Positions 36,601 to 50,111 are shown, counted from the stretch's first letter. The stretch: DNA of 64,000 nucleotides from Seison nebaliae (GCA_023231475.1 JALJEE010000106.1:1-64000), one strand, 5' to 3'. Program-made: numbers and translations. Notes: generated from the sequence alone by a model not told the origin.

Positions 36601-39600
36601 CTCGTGGTTCTCAATATGTAGTGACTAGTGACCAGATCGATCTATAAAAACGGGGAAAATCGTACAATTTTAATTAACTCAATAATAATAATTTCAACAT
36701 TTCCCGATATTAAATTGCAAAATTCTTCAATTTTTGCTAAATCTTCAGGATTCCTTATGACAGGAAACTAATCAAAAAAATAAATTATCAGAATTTTAAA
36801 AAATTATGTTCAACCGATTCTAAAATTTTCATAAGACTCTGAATTCCAGGAAGATTCATTGCCATTTTTAGTTTCTTCCTAAAATTAACGTGGTTGATGA
36901 AGCTAGAAATATATCGACATGTCTCAATCGTTTTACTTTTATCTTGCTCATCATTTAAATTGTCACTCAGTTGACGTATCTGGAAAAGAATTGAAAAAGA
37001 GGAATAACTTAAATAACCTAAATTAACTAACATACGAAAATAGAATGATGGTGAGTGTTTCGATGTCTTCATTCTTCAGTAAAACTGTTAAATCGTCTTC
37101 TTTGATGAATGTTTTGAACATTGTTAAAATCTTTAGAGAAAATATGAAAAGGCCATAAAAAACGATCTAACAAATGATTGTAGACTAATCAATGCATCTC
37201 TCAATGGTTTGAATCCGTTGATTTTAATCATATTTGCTATCGATCCAGTCAATGAAAGTAACTGTATTGTAAATAAAAGTTGAATTTAATTTAATATTTC
37301 CATAATTATTTTCCTTATTACTAACAGTTCTACATCGACTATGGAAATTGTGTAAAGCCATCGTCCATTCCTTCATTCGATATTTTTCAACATTAATCGT
37401 TTCCACAATCTTCACAATTTTAGTTATCTATCAATTCGGAATAATATGGTTTTTTTCAAAAATATCGTTAAATTCAAACCTCCTTCTCAAGTACTGCACA
37501 ATATGATAAAATGACTGAAGGTGCCGAATTTACCGATAACTGAGCGACAGCAGATACGTAGAAAAAAGCCTAAAAAAATTATTGTTTATTTTTTTAAAAA
37601 AATATTTTATATTATCAACTTTCATTAGACAATCCACAATTAATATATGACTTTGTTTCTCCATTGTATGGATGAAATTTATTGATGTTGCCGTTCCAAA
37701 AGTTAATGCCTATTTTATTTCCAACACAATTTAAAGTTTATAAGTTTATTTTATTTAGAAACTTAAAAAATTTAACTTTTTTTTGTAAGCGGCCTGAGTC
37801 GTGTGTTATAGAAGCATAAGTATTAGTGTCCAATCTTCCTAAAATAGTTCTAAATTCTTTTTTCATCTGATAAAAGTCATTTAATAAATTTATGAAAATT
37901 ATTCGATATTTAATATATTTTTAAAAAGTCGAAACTTGTTGAAGATCATTCAATACACCGGTTGCTAATTGCAAATTCTTAAACATTTTAGGAGGATTTA
38001 ATTCAGATATCTTTTAATCAATTTCATAATAAAGTGACAAAGAATTCGAATTAAACTTGTTTAACGGCATCAGTTAATGCGTTTAATCTCGTGTTACTAT
38101 CTTCGATTTTTTGTTCGGATCCTCCCAGAAATTCCGAAATGATCTTATCTACTTTATCCACAAATGTATATTGAGTATTCGATTGATGAACTTTGTCAAT
38201 CACCAAAATTTGTTCGGAGTTATTCGTAATATTATCAATAATTCTTAATAAATTCTTTGTCTAATTGTCAATTGATGATAAGTACAATATAATTAATAAA
38301 ATTTCTTACTGATGTACTTAATTTGTCACAAATGGCATTTGTCTCTCTCGGTAAACCAGCTTTGATTACGCTAAAACGTCGAACATATTCATTGACCTGG
38401 GAAGTTTTATATTTTATACAAACGAACAAAATCCAACTTCATGAACAGCCATACCAACTAAATCTTGCAACGGTTCCTCACTCCTGGTATTTGAAGGTAA
38501 CTAAATTATTTTTCAAAAATTTAATTTCCATCAGATGTTAAATTTCAATTAACTTTGGATATGATATGTAAAAGTCTCAAGATCAATTTACGATAGTTTA
38601 AACTTATCTTACTTGTCTTTTTCACCGTACCAGATTCTTCGATTAAAATATGCGCCAATCGATCTGCCACATCTTTCATCACTGATGCTGTCGCGGGATC
38701 TTCAACTTCCGACCAAGATTCTAGTGATTTCATTATCGCTTCCGTTATTTGCTTCTTTAATTTAGTCACTGAATTGTGATTCATTACACCGTTCATACAG
38801 AATAAATTCTCCACAATTTTCAATATATCGTTGAAATCGAGAACTTCCGTTTTTATTTGATTATCATCTAAACTGAACAATTTTCCCATAGCGGAAAATA
38901 CGAATGTCGGTTTCCCACCATTTAGTGCTTGAGCTAACGCTTTTCTCGTTATCGTATTTGTTGACGGTGATTCTTGTAACATTTTCACACAAATAATATC
39001 CTTCAAATTCAAATTAAAATTTTATTTTTTACAAATAAATTTTCATTTAACTTGAACTAAATTATTAATTGCATCGATATCTAATTGATCATCTGGTTTC
39101 TCAAAATTCCGATTTGTTAATTTCCTTTCAAATATCTTGTTGACGAGCTATTTGAAATGACAATAAAATTTAAAAGGTAATTGATAGAAAAATAAACTTT
39201 TCTTTTGACACCGAAAAATCGGAAAATCTTCTCTAACACCAAATCCTCATTGACATCACCATCTTTTTCGATTTGATCAAATATCATCCGGATGGTTTGT
39301 AATATACTCGGCATGTCATTCTCATCGAATTTAATTATTTGACCTTCAGAATTAACAAACTTATCATATTGTCCCACATAAAATATATCATTTGTGTCAT
39401 CGAAATTTAAAGATAATTCCGAATATCCACCTTCTTGTATAGACAATGCATGACTTGGTCGATTCTTTTGAAAATCGTGTATCTTATTTAACATCTCTTT
39501 ATATCTCCCATAAGTTGTTATGTCGATCTCATCCAAATCTACTAATGGTTTCGTACTGGCACGTAACATGTCCGGATCTTCCACCACTTTTGTAACACTA

Positions 39601-42600
39601 ACCGTCACCGTACTTAAACTTGGTTTGACTTCACTTGATAAACTGGAGGATCGAGCAATTTTCGCTTGTTGATCTTCCGAATCAAATTTTTCAGTTTCAA
39701 CCGGTTGCAAAACAGCATCCTCATCCGATGAGAGACTTGAAGCTTTACCATATTTTTCAAATATGATTTCCGTAAATGTATAATCCGTTTCCAGCATTTG
39801 TGCTTTCAATACGTCTTTAGGAAGATTTCCTTGGAAATCGAGTAACGATTGGAACTGACTAAAATCGACATTACTACCGTCTTGGAATTGACGAAGAAAT
39901 GCTTCCGTAAATTCTGAGATTGATGTGGCGAATACACTCGCTTCTCGGTTCTGCCAATCGAACGGGAAAACTTGACATTTATTCAACTTCCTTCTCAATT
40001 GTCTCGATAATTGAATGTCTTCCATACTTTGTGCCGTCGCTTTGGCATGATATGCCATTTGAAATAATTTATCATAATCATCCGCAGTAATCGTTATGGT
40101 ATTGTCTTCGAAGATGTTATTGAAATATTCGATTATTTTATTCGTCACTTTCATATTAACTTGAATTGCACTATCGATCGATCGACTACTACTGCCCGAT
40201 CGCATAAATGGACTAACAATACTATCTTCAATACTCTTAAACATTTCACGATATTTCACATCGTTAACACCAAATAAAAATCCATTCAATCGTCTCCAGA
40301 TATAGAGATATAAAGTATTTCTTAGAAATTCTAATCCACTATCATCCTGTTCAGGTGTCAGGAAATTTTTAAAAGTATCCAGAAACATTTGATCGATATG
40401 TTCGTCAAGAATTTTCACCAATTGTGTCTTAATCGCTCTCATTAATCTCGTTTTCATTTGGTATGTTGTTATGTCATCAATCTCCTCCCATTTCTTATTT
40501 ACCATTAATACTTTGATAGTTCCGTTTATAGTGAACATCAACTTTTTTGAAATTAATATCCATGCTTCTGGATAGACAGTACCAAACATTTGAAGATATG
40601 GTTGATTTTCTGGTTCAATAGCCAATTCATATTGACTTAATTGTGGGGCGATATAACTGAACGGTAAATTGAGAGTACTATAATAACGTTGAGACAAAGT
40701 TATGTTTGATGCTTTCTCTACAAGATTACTCGACATTTTTGAAGTTTCCTGAATCAATTCATATTTCTTTAAAAGATTCTCTACCGAATCTTTCGTACTA
40801 ATCGCTAATCGGTTTTTTGTTATAGCAAAAGATTGACTATAAAAAGAATTTGAAATTATAAAATATAAAAATATAAAAATTTTTTAATTTTTAATTTTAA
40901 CGATTAAAAATTAACCATTGTCGTTCCTTTCGATCAGCATGTTCTGCCTCCCATTGTGTGGTACGTAATTGAATAGGATTCATACCAATCTTCTTTTTCA
41001 ATCGACCCAGCAATATCTCATTTTCGACGATTAAATTGCAATATGAACAATCGTGATTCAAATAAACATCCGGAAATGGTATGACAGTGCGATTCTCTTC
41101 AAATCGAACCGTTTTCGGATTATCTTTATTATAAAAAATTTGAAATTAAGAAATTTATTTGAGAGAAAACCAGTAGTTGTTTGCCATCGATTGTTCGATA
41201 AATAGGAATGAAGAACAAAATCTATTTGAGATGTACTTTTCTCATCAACTTTCGTATCGGCACGAGATTTCGATGGAACGAAAACGAGTTTCCGGAATTC
41301 GTATGAATTACTCTTGAAACTAGTCATATCTGTTACGAGTCTTGTTTTGATTTCTTTAGGACGTCTCGATGCTTTCGATGTTCGAGCGGAAAGTGGTTGT
41401 GAATTTCCAGTTTCATCTTTCTTCTCCTCGATTTGTAAATGAGGTCGTATTAATTCTTTGAAGTAAATATTAGCATCTTCATTCAATTTCTTAAAGAATT
41501 TACTATTAGAAAAACGTTTTGACTATCAATTTATTGACATGATCATGTGCTAATAATTTGTCAAACCATAAAAACAATACGTCGTTGGATTTGTTCGGTC
41601 TTATTGAAAACTGTTTCTAATACATCGATAAAATGGAGAATATATCTTGAATCGTCAGTCACATCATCAATCTCTCCTTTAATTTGAGAAACAAAATTTG
41701 AGGTAAAAGTATCCTTTAAAATCAATAAGATTAATTGAATCGGATTAAATCATCGAAATAAAATTTGAAGAAACATTATGATATATCACTCTTCCTTTGT
41801 AAACGAATGTCAATCGACCGACTGTCAACCAATGTAATACTTCGAATATTTCGGATGGTAAATCTCGAAAGATCTGGAATTTTATATGAAAAATTTTAAG
41901 ATGAATAATTTAACTATTTGCATCGGTATCGGACTATAAAGACATTCCATATTATTTTGGAAACCTTTAAATAATTTAAAAAAGATAATTGTAATATAAA
42001 AATAATTTTAAATGATAAACATAAATGGAATGCATCCAATTTATTCCGTTCCATTATCGTATCGAAAATTAATTCCATTTCAGGATGTGCGATCAAAAAC
42101 TTTTTTCTTTCAAAGTCAAATTTAGCTTTCAATAATAAATGAATACGTAATAATGTTTTCGTTGCTGCAGGATATTCTTCTGATGAAGCCATATCTAATT
42201 GTTGGAATGTTTCCACTAAAGTTTTCCTTTCATCCATTTGTTCTAATTTTTCTCCTAAACAATAAACACAATGAAAATTTTAATTTAACATTTTACCAAT
42301 TTCCAACTTTGCAATAATGCTTTGAGGAATCGAGGTGAAGTGTCATTCTTCTCAACCGGATATAATAAGAAATGATTCGGTTTCAATTTTTCTTTCTTCT
42401 TCAGAAAATAATTTACTTGCCATTTGAATAGTCCAGTCGTTTCCAAATAACCTCTTCGTTTACTAGCTCGTTCAGCTGAGTAGAAATGAAGACGACGAAG
42501 AAATCATCAACTAACATATACATTTGTTCCCCATCGTTTCCGTCCTCCATTTCATTATTGCTTCATTGGATATTTGGATTTTCGGTTCCGGTCTATCCAT

Positions 42601-43433
42601 CGATATTTGTACCTCTACATCTGGTTAGATAAACGATCAAATAATATTATTCGTCAATGATGATAACCTTTGTCATCTTCACTCATAATTTTCGAGACAT
42701 ATGATTGAACGATAAGATGCTAAAAAAAATTTGAATAAAATTATCGAAAGTGGAATAAATATATTTAGTATATTTATAATAACATTAAATTCCAATGGAT
42801 CTATCACTTGTTTCTTACTATAAATATTTCATAAGTTTCATCTATTTTAATGTTGGTTTAATTAAAATTGACTTAAATTCTTTTTCCACCATTTCCTTCC
42901 ATTGGTGTGTGGCTAAATCGCGTTCTTCTGACGAAAAATAAAAATTCCATTCACCCAATTGTCGTTTAATACACTCGATCTGAAAATTATTAATAAACTG
43001 ATTCCAATTAATCGAACAGGAAAATAACAGTATTTGTATTTCTATCTAGAAGTAATGTCTTTCCTACTTTCTTTTCTGGAAAAAAATGGTTTCAATGAAA
43101 AAAAATTTGAATTTTTTAAAAATTTGATTTCAACTTTTTTTAGCAGACAAAACATTCGATTTCTCATCCATATCATCTTTTACTCGTTTCTATGTGAGAA
43201 AATTGAAATTGTAAAATTGAGAAGAAAAAGATGAAATAGAGAAAAACATAAGTTATTGGATTTGATGGTTCAGGAATATTTTTCAATTCCGATACGTTCG
43301 CCCATCTGCCATGTTGAAGATCGCAGAGACCGCCGGCCTTATATTCGCCTTCCCAAAAAGAGACTTTTGTTCTTTTCGTTTTCGCTGGTCTAGCCAGTTT
43401 GTCAAGATCAAATTTTGGTTTGCGCTTTTTCAT
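27585..43433 (-). CDS. Giant multi-exon gene with internal repeat arrays, family not recognised
   Basis: A chain of minus-strand exons runs from ATG 43433 (MKKRKPKFDLDKLARPAK) to the stop at 27585. I checked these joins in phase: 40757-side exon to 39175-region to 39012-side exon to 38500-region; and at the 3' end the exons ending at 28268, 28172-28086, 28028-27901 and 27845-27585. Introns are mostly 40-60 nt. The product should exceed 3000 residues. The N-terminal and middle parts are helical, in many short exons. A 546-residue open stretch lies at 40757-39117. The C-terminal third (about 32090-28268) is one long exon with three repeat arrays. I see no AAA motor, P-loop or kinase motif, so it is not a complete dynein heavy chain. 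The style resembles large ciliary or cytoskeletal scaffolds, which is inference. It could still be two genes, with the split somewhere in 32.1-38.3 kb. Confidence 0.55.
28268..32096 (-). CDS. Long repeat-bearing exon of the giant gene
   Basis: This exon encodes about 1275 residues. It opens with a helical part (QKMYNTVFGLEEWTPPIE) whose upstream border joins, in phase 0, an exon near 32140-32240; its first codon is therefore not the gene start. It then carries an 11-residue repeat array (31215-30449), a KREE heptad array (about 30075-29985), a YIDGK-type array (about 29985-29836), and an acidic segment. Later come more degenerate repeats of the first type, such as LVDRRGRVLTD and LYDENDNVLLP. 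It ends at a strong GTAATT donor at 28267. The array residues are Asp/Gly/Lys-rich with regular aromatic or aliphatic positions, as in solenoid or beta-hairpin repeat proteins. Confidence 0.7.
29836..29985 (-). repeat. Coding array of YIDGK-type 5-residue repeats
   Basis: About ten units of the form G-K-(Y/F)-(V/I)-(D/E), for example GKYVEG, HYIDGKYVDG and GKYIDGKFVEG, lie directly after the KREE heptads. The alternating aromatic, aliphatic and acidic positions with glycines suggest a beta-rich stack. DNA copies are similar but not identical (about 15 nt period). Confidence 0.75.
29986..30075 (-). repeat. Coding array of KREE heptads
   Basis: Four copies of a 21-nt unit encode EEAARKR, EEVAKKR, EEVVKKR and EEAAKKR. 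They form a strongly charged single helix. The DNA copies are close to each other, suggesting fairly recent tandem duplication. Confidence 0.75.
30449..31215 (-). repeat. Coding array of about 23 tandem 11-residue repeats
   Basis: The unit is hydrophobic-(F/Y)-D-x-x-G-x-x-hydrophobic-x-x. Examples are VFDEKGKLQTK, IFDKDGKPIEK, LFDMYGHQIRE, LYDIEGNVLSS, VFHSDGTQVLE and YFDEEGNEIKQ. The register holds almost throughout, with one or two short units. The DNA copies have diverged too far to be a recent expansion, so the protein pattern is kept by selection. Confidence 0.8.
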
Positions 43434-43684
43434 TTTGTTGAAGAAAATAATTTGAATAAGATATTTTTAATAAACTAATAAATTTTCATTGATAATGAGA
43501 ATAATTTTGTTGTTTATAAAATATTTTATTAAAAACGTAAGTCAATTTAATTGCGTATTGTTCTATGTTACTAAAATGTTGTAAATTTAAATTATTCTTC
43601 ATCTACTTAATTTTTGATTGTTCAAAATTAAATGTCTCATTAACTCCAAATTATAGAAATTGTGTAATTGTTTAAACATGTCAT

Positions 43685-45268
43685 TTAATAACATCTTTTA
43701 TGGACGATCGATGGACCTTCCTCTTCATATTCACTTTTCTTTATCCACAATTGTTGGAAGGAGTTCAATGACGATAAGATGGACCCACCAATCCATACGG
43801 AGAATTTACGTTGTGGAGACGCCACAATTCGTGTTTGAACACTAAAAGATAAAAAGGAGAAATATGAATTGGAAGAATTTGAACGTTTTTGGAATTAGTT
43901 GACTTAATTCGGATTGTAATCGTTCCGGTAAATTGGGAAATAACGTCGAACCACCAGATAACACAATATTCTCATACATTGTTCTTCTCAGATCCATTTC
44001 GATTCGTTTAATTGAACTAAATTCAAAAAGAAATTATTATAAATTTATTAATGGAAATTTTAAAAAAATTTAAACTTAAAAATCATGGAATGGATACCAG
44101 GTGCTTCTTGTCCGATGAGATACGGTTGGAATAATGCTTCCGGTATTGTGAATCGTTCAGTTCCAACTTCGATCGTCTCACCATCTGGTAATTCGTATGT
44201 TCGTTCAATCGTATCGAATTGATCCTGAGCAACTTTGGAAGATTTGTGTGTTTTCGACAATTGTTTATAAAAGTTCATTTCTGCATCAAAATTCTTCGCG
44301 ACGTAACATAATTCTTCTTTGATATTACAAACGATTTCACGATCAGCTGAACGGAAATCATTGGAATTATGATGATAATAAAATCAACTAAACATGTACT
44401 CACAAATTGACCTCCTTTATTACTGAGAAGTTTCTGAAGGAAAAATGTTAAATCTCGTCCAGCAACATCATGTCGTTCGATAGCGGTACTTAATGAATAT
44501 CCTTCATAAATCGGTACAGTATGTGTAACACCGTCACCAGAATCAAGAACAATGCCTGATGTTCTTCCAGCAGCATATAATGAGAGAACGGCTTGAATAG
44601 CGATATAAGTTGCGGGAACATTGAAATGTTCGAAAAAAATCTTTAGAAAAAAATTATTTTTAAAAATAATAAAATCATTTGAAAACTTCCACCATTTTCT
44701 CACGATTATTTGGTGGATTCAATGGAGCTTCTGATATCAGTACAGGATATTCTTCAGGATTCACTCGTAAAACATTCAAAAATCCATGAGACCAAATCGC
44801 TTCCATATATTCCCAATTCTTTACAATTCCATGTTCAATCGGATAGACGAGTGAGAGAACTCCTCGTTTTGTTTGTGCATCATCGCCAACATAATAATCG
44901 CGATAGCCCATACCTAACATAATGCCATGATGTTTAGGTAGACCGATGAAAGAATGAAAAACGGAAAGTGGTTCATCATGTCCAGTAAATCCAATTTTAC
45001 ATCTACCAGAACCGTTATCGATAACGATCGATTTACTTCCATTCATTTGTCCATCACCACCACTTTGGATTTCACTCGATTTCACTTCAAGAAGTTTTTT
45101 TCCTTTAGCTCTCTTATTTTGAACGGTTTTTAAATTATCTAAATTTATTGAACGACCCAACACATGTTGAGAGATGCCTGGTGGTAGAGATCGCGATTCT
45201 TCATACGAAGAAGCTAAAGTTGATTTTGATGTGGATTTCTTCTGATTGTATTGCGATTTTCTCTTCAT
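43685..45268 (-). CDS. Divergent actin with an N-terminal extension
   Basis: Five exons: 45268-44687, 44640-44400, 44346-44076, 44016-43885, 43841-43685. All phases close; 460 aa. Residues 1 to about 78 are a basic, Ser-rich extension absent from ordinary actin (about 375 aa). The actin fold then runs to the end. Phosphate-binding loop 1 is [11 protein letters not shown], and loop 2 is [13 protein letters not shown], both intact. Other blocks are [59 protein letters not shown] and the end SIVHKRCY. About ten extra residues lie before YELPDG. The methylated-histidine loop reads LPKHHG. It is closer to conventional actin than to an Arp, but diverged enough to suggest a specialised role. Actin forms filaments and binds ATP; polymerisation here is inference. 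Confidence 0.88.
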
Positions 45269-45619
45269 TTAAATAATTAAATAATAATTCCTCTTATAAT
45301 ATCGTACAATAATAATAATTGATTTACTTGATCAAATATTAAATAAATAAAATTTGTTCTTTAATTAAAATATTTCATAATGTTTTATCAAATTAATGGA
45401 ATTAAGAAAACGTCTAAACTTTCTAATAAAAAATAAAAAGAAGTAAAGAATTCAAATTACAATAAATCTCCAATTCAATTTTCTTTCTAATTTCTATACG
45501 ATAATTTCAGATAATAAAATTTCGATTTCTCATTCTATTTTTATTCTACAACAATTCTCTCACCAAATATCTCACTAACTCATCATTTTATTAGTCAAAT
45601 TTAAGAAATTCACAAAAAT
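45269..45619. other. Intergenic spacer
   Basis: 350 nt of very AT-rich DNA between two minus-strand genes. It should hold the actin-like gene's promoter and the BMS1 3' UTR. Nothing else is seen. Confidence 0.4.
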
Positions 45620-48600
45620 TTAATTTTTCTTTACTTTTTCTGTCAAACCATTTCTTCGATGAAAATTCTTCGTTCTTTCTCTCGCTTTCATTTCTTTTCC
45701 TTTCTGGATTTTCTCTTGCATTTTCATTCGTTTTTCATTTCTTCTCAGACGTTTATCTTTCAATTTCTCTTGACGATCTTTCGTTATCAATCGAATATTC
45801 TCCATCGTATATTTCATCTTTTTCTCATTCTCCGTCGCTTCTTCCGACAAATCTAATCGAACTTCATTAATATAATCTCGTTTCTCTCTCATAGTCGGTC
45901 GTTGTACGAATTTCTCGTTATGTAATTCATCGGCTCTTTTCTGTTTGGAGATGTCAATCTCATTTTTAATTTTAAGAGAATAAGGTAATTTCTTTACAAG
46001 AGACGCACGTAATTTGAGTGGAAGATCAATAAATTCTTTTCGTTTCATTCGATCTTCTTTAGATAAATATTCGGAATTCGTTTTCATTTCGAATCGAATT
46101 CCTTTAGAACGTTTTATTTCTCCCAACGTTCTCAAATATTTCCATTTCGAATGATCCTTATTTAATCCATTCGTTACACAAGTGTAAAATTTGGGTAATT
46201 GCAAACGGACCCAACTCTTCAAAATTATCAAATCTATTTTATAATTATTTTTAAAAAATTAGGAAAAGAAAAATTATTTTGAATATCAAACCGGATGGTA
46301 ATATTTTATCTTCGAATGTCGCTCGAAATGCACCGTCGGGAGATTTTAAACCTTTCTTCAATTGACCTCGTAATCCACTAACTGTAACTAGACGTGCACC
46401 TTCGAATTTAGCGACTTCTAATGAAGAATTGAACATTTTCTAATTATTATAATTAAATTAATTAAAAAATTTAATAATTTTTTTAAAAAATAAGAAAAAA
46501 TTTCAAACTTTTACAAAAACAGTTTTCTGAAATATTTTCATCGGTTCTCCAACTAACTTCAATTTTTTCACGATATTCAATTCCTTTCCCACATTTAATA
46601 CGACGCCGGTAGCGGCGATGGAAAACGATTCACTTTTTTCCGGTTGAATATCACCGATGGGTTGAAGAGCAAGAAATGGAGTATTCTGTTTTAATAACGG
46701 TCCATAAACCGATGCCATACAATGAGCGAATTCTGGTGTATATTTAATGAAACGATGACGGAAATTATCCTCCTCTTTGAAATAGATCGCTCTAGTTTGG
46801 AAACGACGCCATCCCATCGATATGATTAAAGGATCGCCTGATTTCAATATTCTAGTATACCATCGATGTTTACAGATACGTAATTGAAGATGATTAATTG
46901 TCGATTCGACAGCATTAATTCCACCAATCAATAATGGATATGTAGAATCGAAATTATCATATAATTCCGTTGGCATATTATCCAACTCTAAACGAAGATA
47001 TACACCAGGCAAATATCCGATGACATCTAATGGAGCATCTTTGGCCAACATCTCATTTTTAAGTGTTTGTTTTTCTGCATTTTCTTTTAAATATTTCCAA
47101 TGATCTGCATCATGTTCAATATATCTTCCATGATGTTTCTTTTCTTCCGTATCTAATTCTTCATTAATCTCTTTCGATTCAGACACTTCATCATCATCTT
47201 CATTACTTTTCTTTTTATCAAATAATAAATTGAATTTCTTCTTTTTCTCTAATTTCTTCCTCAAATATTCTTTATCAATTTCATCATCATCCATCTCTTT
47301 CATTTGATCATCATTACCATCATCATTATCATTATCATCTTCTTCTTCATTTACTTCCTCCATCTCTTCATCAACATCATTTATTTCTTCATTTCCATCA
47401 CTCATTATTTCATCTTCATCATCTGAATTATTCATTTGTTTTCTCTTATCATCTATATGATCTTCCAAATCTTCGAAATCATCAATTTGCTTCTCGTCAT
47501 CTTGTTGTAATCGATGTGCGTCTTGGACCATAGACCATTTGCCAACAGGAAAAAGATCGACAATCGAATCGACCAAATTAGTCATTTTTCCAGGTTCATC
47601 ATTCATCAACAGTTCAGTGTTATCCATCAACGATTCGTCAATTGATGTTTTGGGATTAAGTAATCCGGAAGAAAGTGAATCTTCTTCATTATTCTCATTT
47701 GTTTTATCATCGTTCGTCCGATCATTTGGATAAATAATTCTCTTCCAATCAATATATCTACTCTCACTTGGAATATTCTCTTCATATTCCATCATTATTT
47801 CATTTGTATCTCGACATATATTCTTCAACTCTTCATCATCTTCATCATCATCATCTGATTGACTGTCTTTTATTTCTATTCTTTTTTCAAATTTCTTTAA
47901 AGAATTCAAATCTAAACGACGTCTCTTCTCATCAATTTTCCATTCTAAATTATCATCATCATCATCATTATCATTATCATCATCATCATCATCATCTTCT
48001 TCTTCATCATCATCATCATTATAATTATCATCATCATTATCATCATCATCATTATCATCATCATCATCTTCTTCTTCTTCTTCATCATATTCTTCTTCAT
48101 TATCATCATCTTCGTCATCAATATTTTTTTCTTCTAAAATATTATTAAATAAATTACTAATCTCTTTCATTTGATTATTCTTATTCGAATGATTATCTGT
48201 TTTATTATTAAACAGATGTGATCCTTTTGTATCGATATAAACGGCATCATCATCATATAACAATCCTCCGACACCAGCGAATGGAGCATAAACTCTCTTC
48301 TCCCAAATATTCAATCTCCTCCTCGATTGTTTCCCACTATTCTTATCCACATCAAAATTTTTATTGAGAATTAATGGACATGGATCATTCAACTTCTTTA
48401 CACTCTCCGCACAACAATCTCCCACTCCACCAATATGTAAATTGATATTATTCAATTGAATCGACGTTCCACGCAAATATCCATATAACAACAATTTTCT
48501 CGTTCCATTCTTCTCATTCAATTCACTCGTCTCAATTCGATCACATAAAATATATGGATGAGAATTCCTCCAATCAGCCGGACGAGATTTGCTCGTTGAA

Positions 48601-49322
48601 ATGAATCGAGCCAAATTCGCTGATTCTCTTTTATCATAAATTTGCAATTCTTTCAACGATTCTTTATTTGAAATTAACGAAAATTTTTCGACTTTTGTAA
48701 AATAAAACAATTTCGCTCCCGAATAAATTTCTGTCCAAAATCTCGTTTTCATCGTTTTCTTTCGTTTTCTTAACGATTTTGAATCAGTATTAAATATATC
48801 GAGATGAGTCATCACACCGATAATTTTGGGCATTCCATGAACTTTGCAAATGTGAAGGAATTCAAATGTTTCCATTTCGAATCCAAAACTTGCATCAATC
48901 AATAGAAGAACAACATCAGCACATTTAGCTACATCGATCATTGCATTCATTTCATTCGGACATTCAAGTAATGTCACTCTCTTCAATTTACTCGTAAGAA
49001 TTGTTATCGGTCCTTTCAAATCCACTAATTTCTCTTTTGTATAATTCTTTATTAATGATCTCAATAATGTTGTCTTTCCAACTTTTGATGGTCCCACAAT
49101 CGCTACAACTAATGGTGGTAATTGTTCAACTATTTGTTCTACTTTTGGAATTGTCAATCGTTTCGCTTGATGATCAGCTGAACGATTAAATGTTTTCCGA
49201 GCAGCATTCACTTTATTTATACTGAACGCCTTCGGATTCAGTTTCTTCCCACTAATCTTATTCGTTTTCTTCTTCTTACTCGGTGCATGTTTCTTATGCG
49301 TCTGCTTAACATTATCTTCCAT
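45620..49322 (-). CDS. BMS1: Ribosome biogenesis GTPase BMS1
   Basis: Three exons: 49322-46509, 46439-46292, 46233-45620. Phases close; 1191 aa, compared with 1183 in yeast and about 1280 in human. BMS1 is a nucleolar GTPase that binds U3 snoRNA and Rcl1 in 40S subunit assembly. A basic N-terminus precedes the P-loop GPSKVGKT (residues 77-84). A GTPase-like stretch includes VMTHLDIF. The AARP2CN region holds [19 protein letters not shown] long Asp/Glu-rich linker (residues about 395-460, then more acidic tracts to about 760) is low-complexity. The C-terminal RIBIOP_C part includes [16 protein letters not shown] and [14 protein letters not shown], followed by [12 protein letters not shown] across the second intron. 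The basic tail is typical of the family. Family assignment is secure. Confidence 0.95.
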
Positions 49323-50111
49323 TATCTCCCTATTGAGATTAACTCCGAATGAAACGTGAGGAGATTTTTAAAAAGCTTAAAATTCAAATTTTCAAAAATT
49401 CTCATGAAATCATGAAAAACAGAAATCGAATACATCAAATTCTAATTATTCCACTCAATCTCCAATTGAGTTTATTATAAATAATTAAAATTATTTCTTC
49501 AAGAAAAAAAATTAACCAATTATAATTTCTACCTTCTAACATAATATAAAACATATATAACTAACATAAAAACTCTAAATATTTCGGATTAGATTTGAAA
49601 AGATGAACTCTCGGGATGAAAATGTAGAATAAATCAATTTAAAAACTAATTATGGTTGATTTTTATGTAAAGATTGGGAACGTTTGGAAGAAATTCAAAA
49701 ACTAAATTTTTGTTTTATTTCAATTTTATATATCATTACTTTCCTTCTAATGGATAAGAGTTGTGAAGTGATTGATGAGATGGAAGAAAAAAATCGGAGA
49801 TTAATCTCCGGAATGAAAATCATTCAGACTGAATTAGTATCTGTTTGAATTTTAAAGAGTGATTGAACTCTAATTCTATTTGTTTTAATTGATTAAAGAA
49901 AATTGGTTCGAATAAATATGCTCACGGTTTATTGACACCTAAAGAGATGTCGAACAATTATATAATGGTTAAATTTTTCAATAGATAACAGAAATTGATC
50001 AATTTGAAAAAGACGTCTAGTCGAGCAAAATTTTTGTACTTTAAAATTCGTCTCTTTATCAGTTTGGACATTGTAGACACCTTGAAAATAATTCACTAAT
50101 TTTCAGTTATA
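49323..50111. other. Divergent intergenic region
   Basis: About 790 nt between BMS1 (-) and the IFT54-like gene (+). It should contain both promoters. I searched it by eye for an upstream calponin-homology-like exon of the IFT54 gene and found none. An ORF-free AT-rich run fills most of it. Confidence 0.45.

Noticed and set aside
27585-43433. Idea that the giant gene is an axonemal dynein heavy chain
   Set aside because: The helical tail-like parts fit loosely, but no AAA P-loops or microtubule-binding stalk are present.
47768-48148. Plus-strand open frame with long His runs
   Set aside because: It is the exact antisense of the Asp/Glu repeats of BMS1; GAT repeats read as CAT/CAC-like codons on the other strand.
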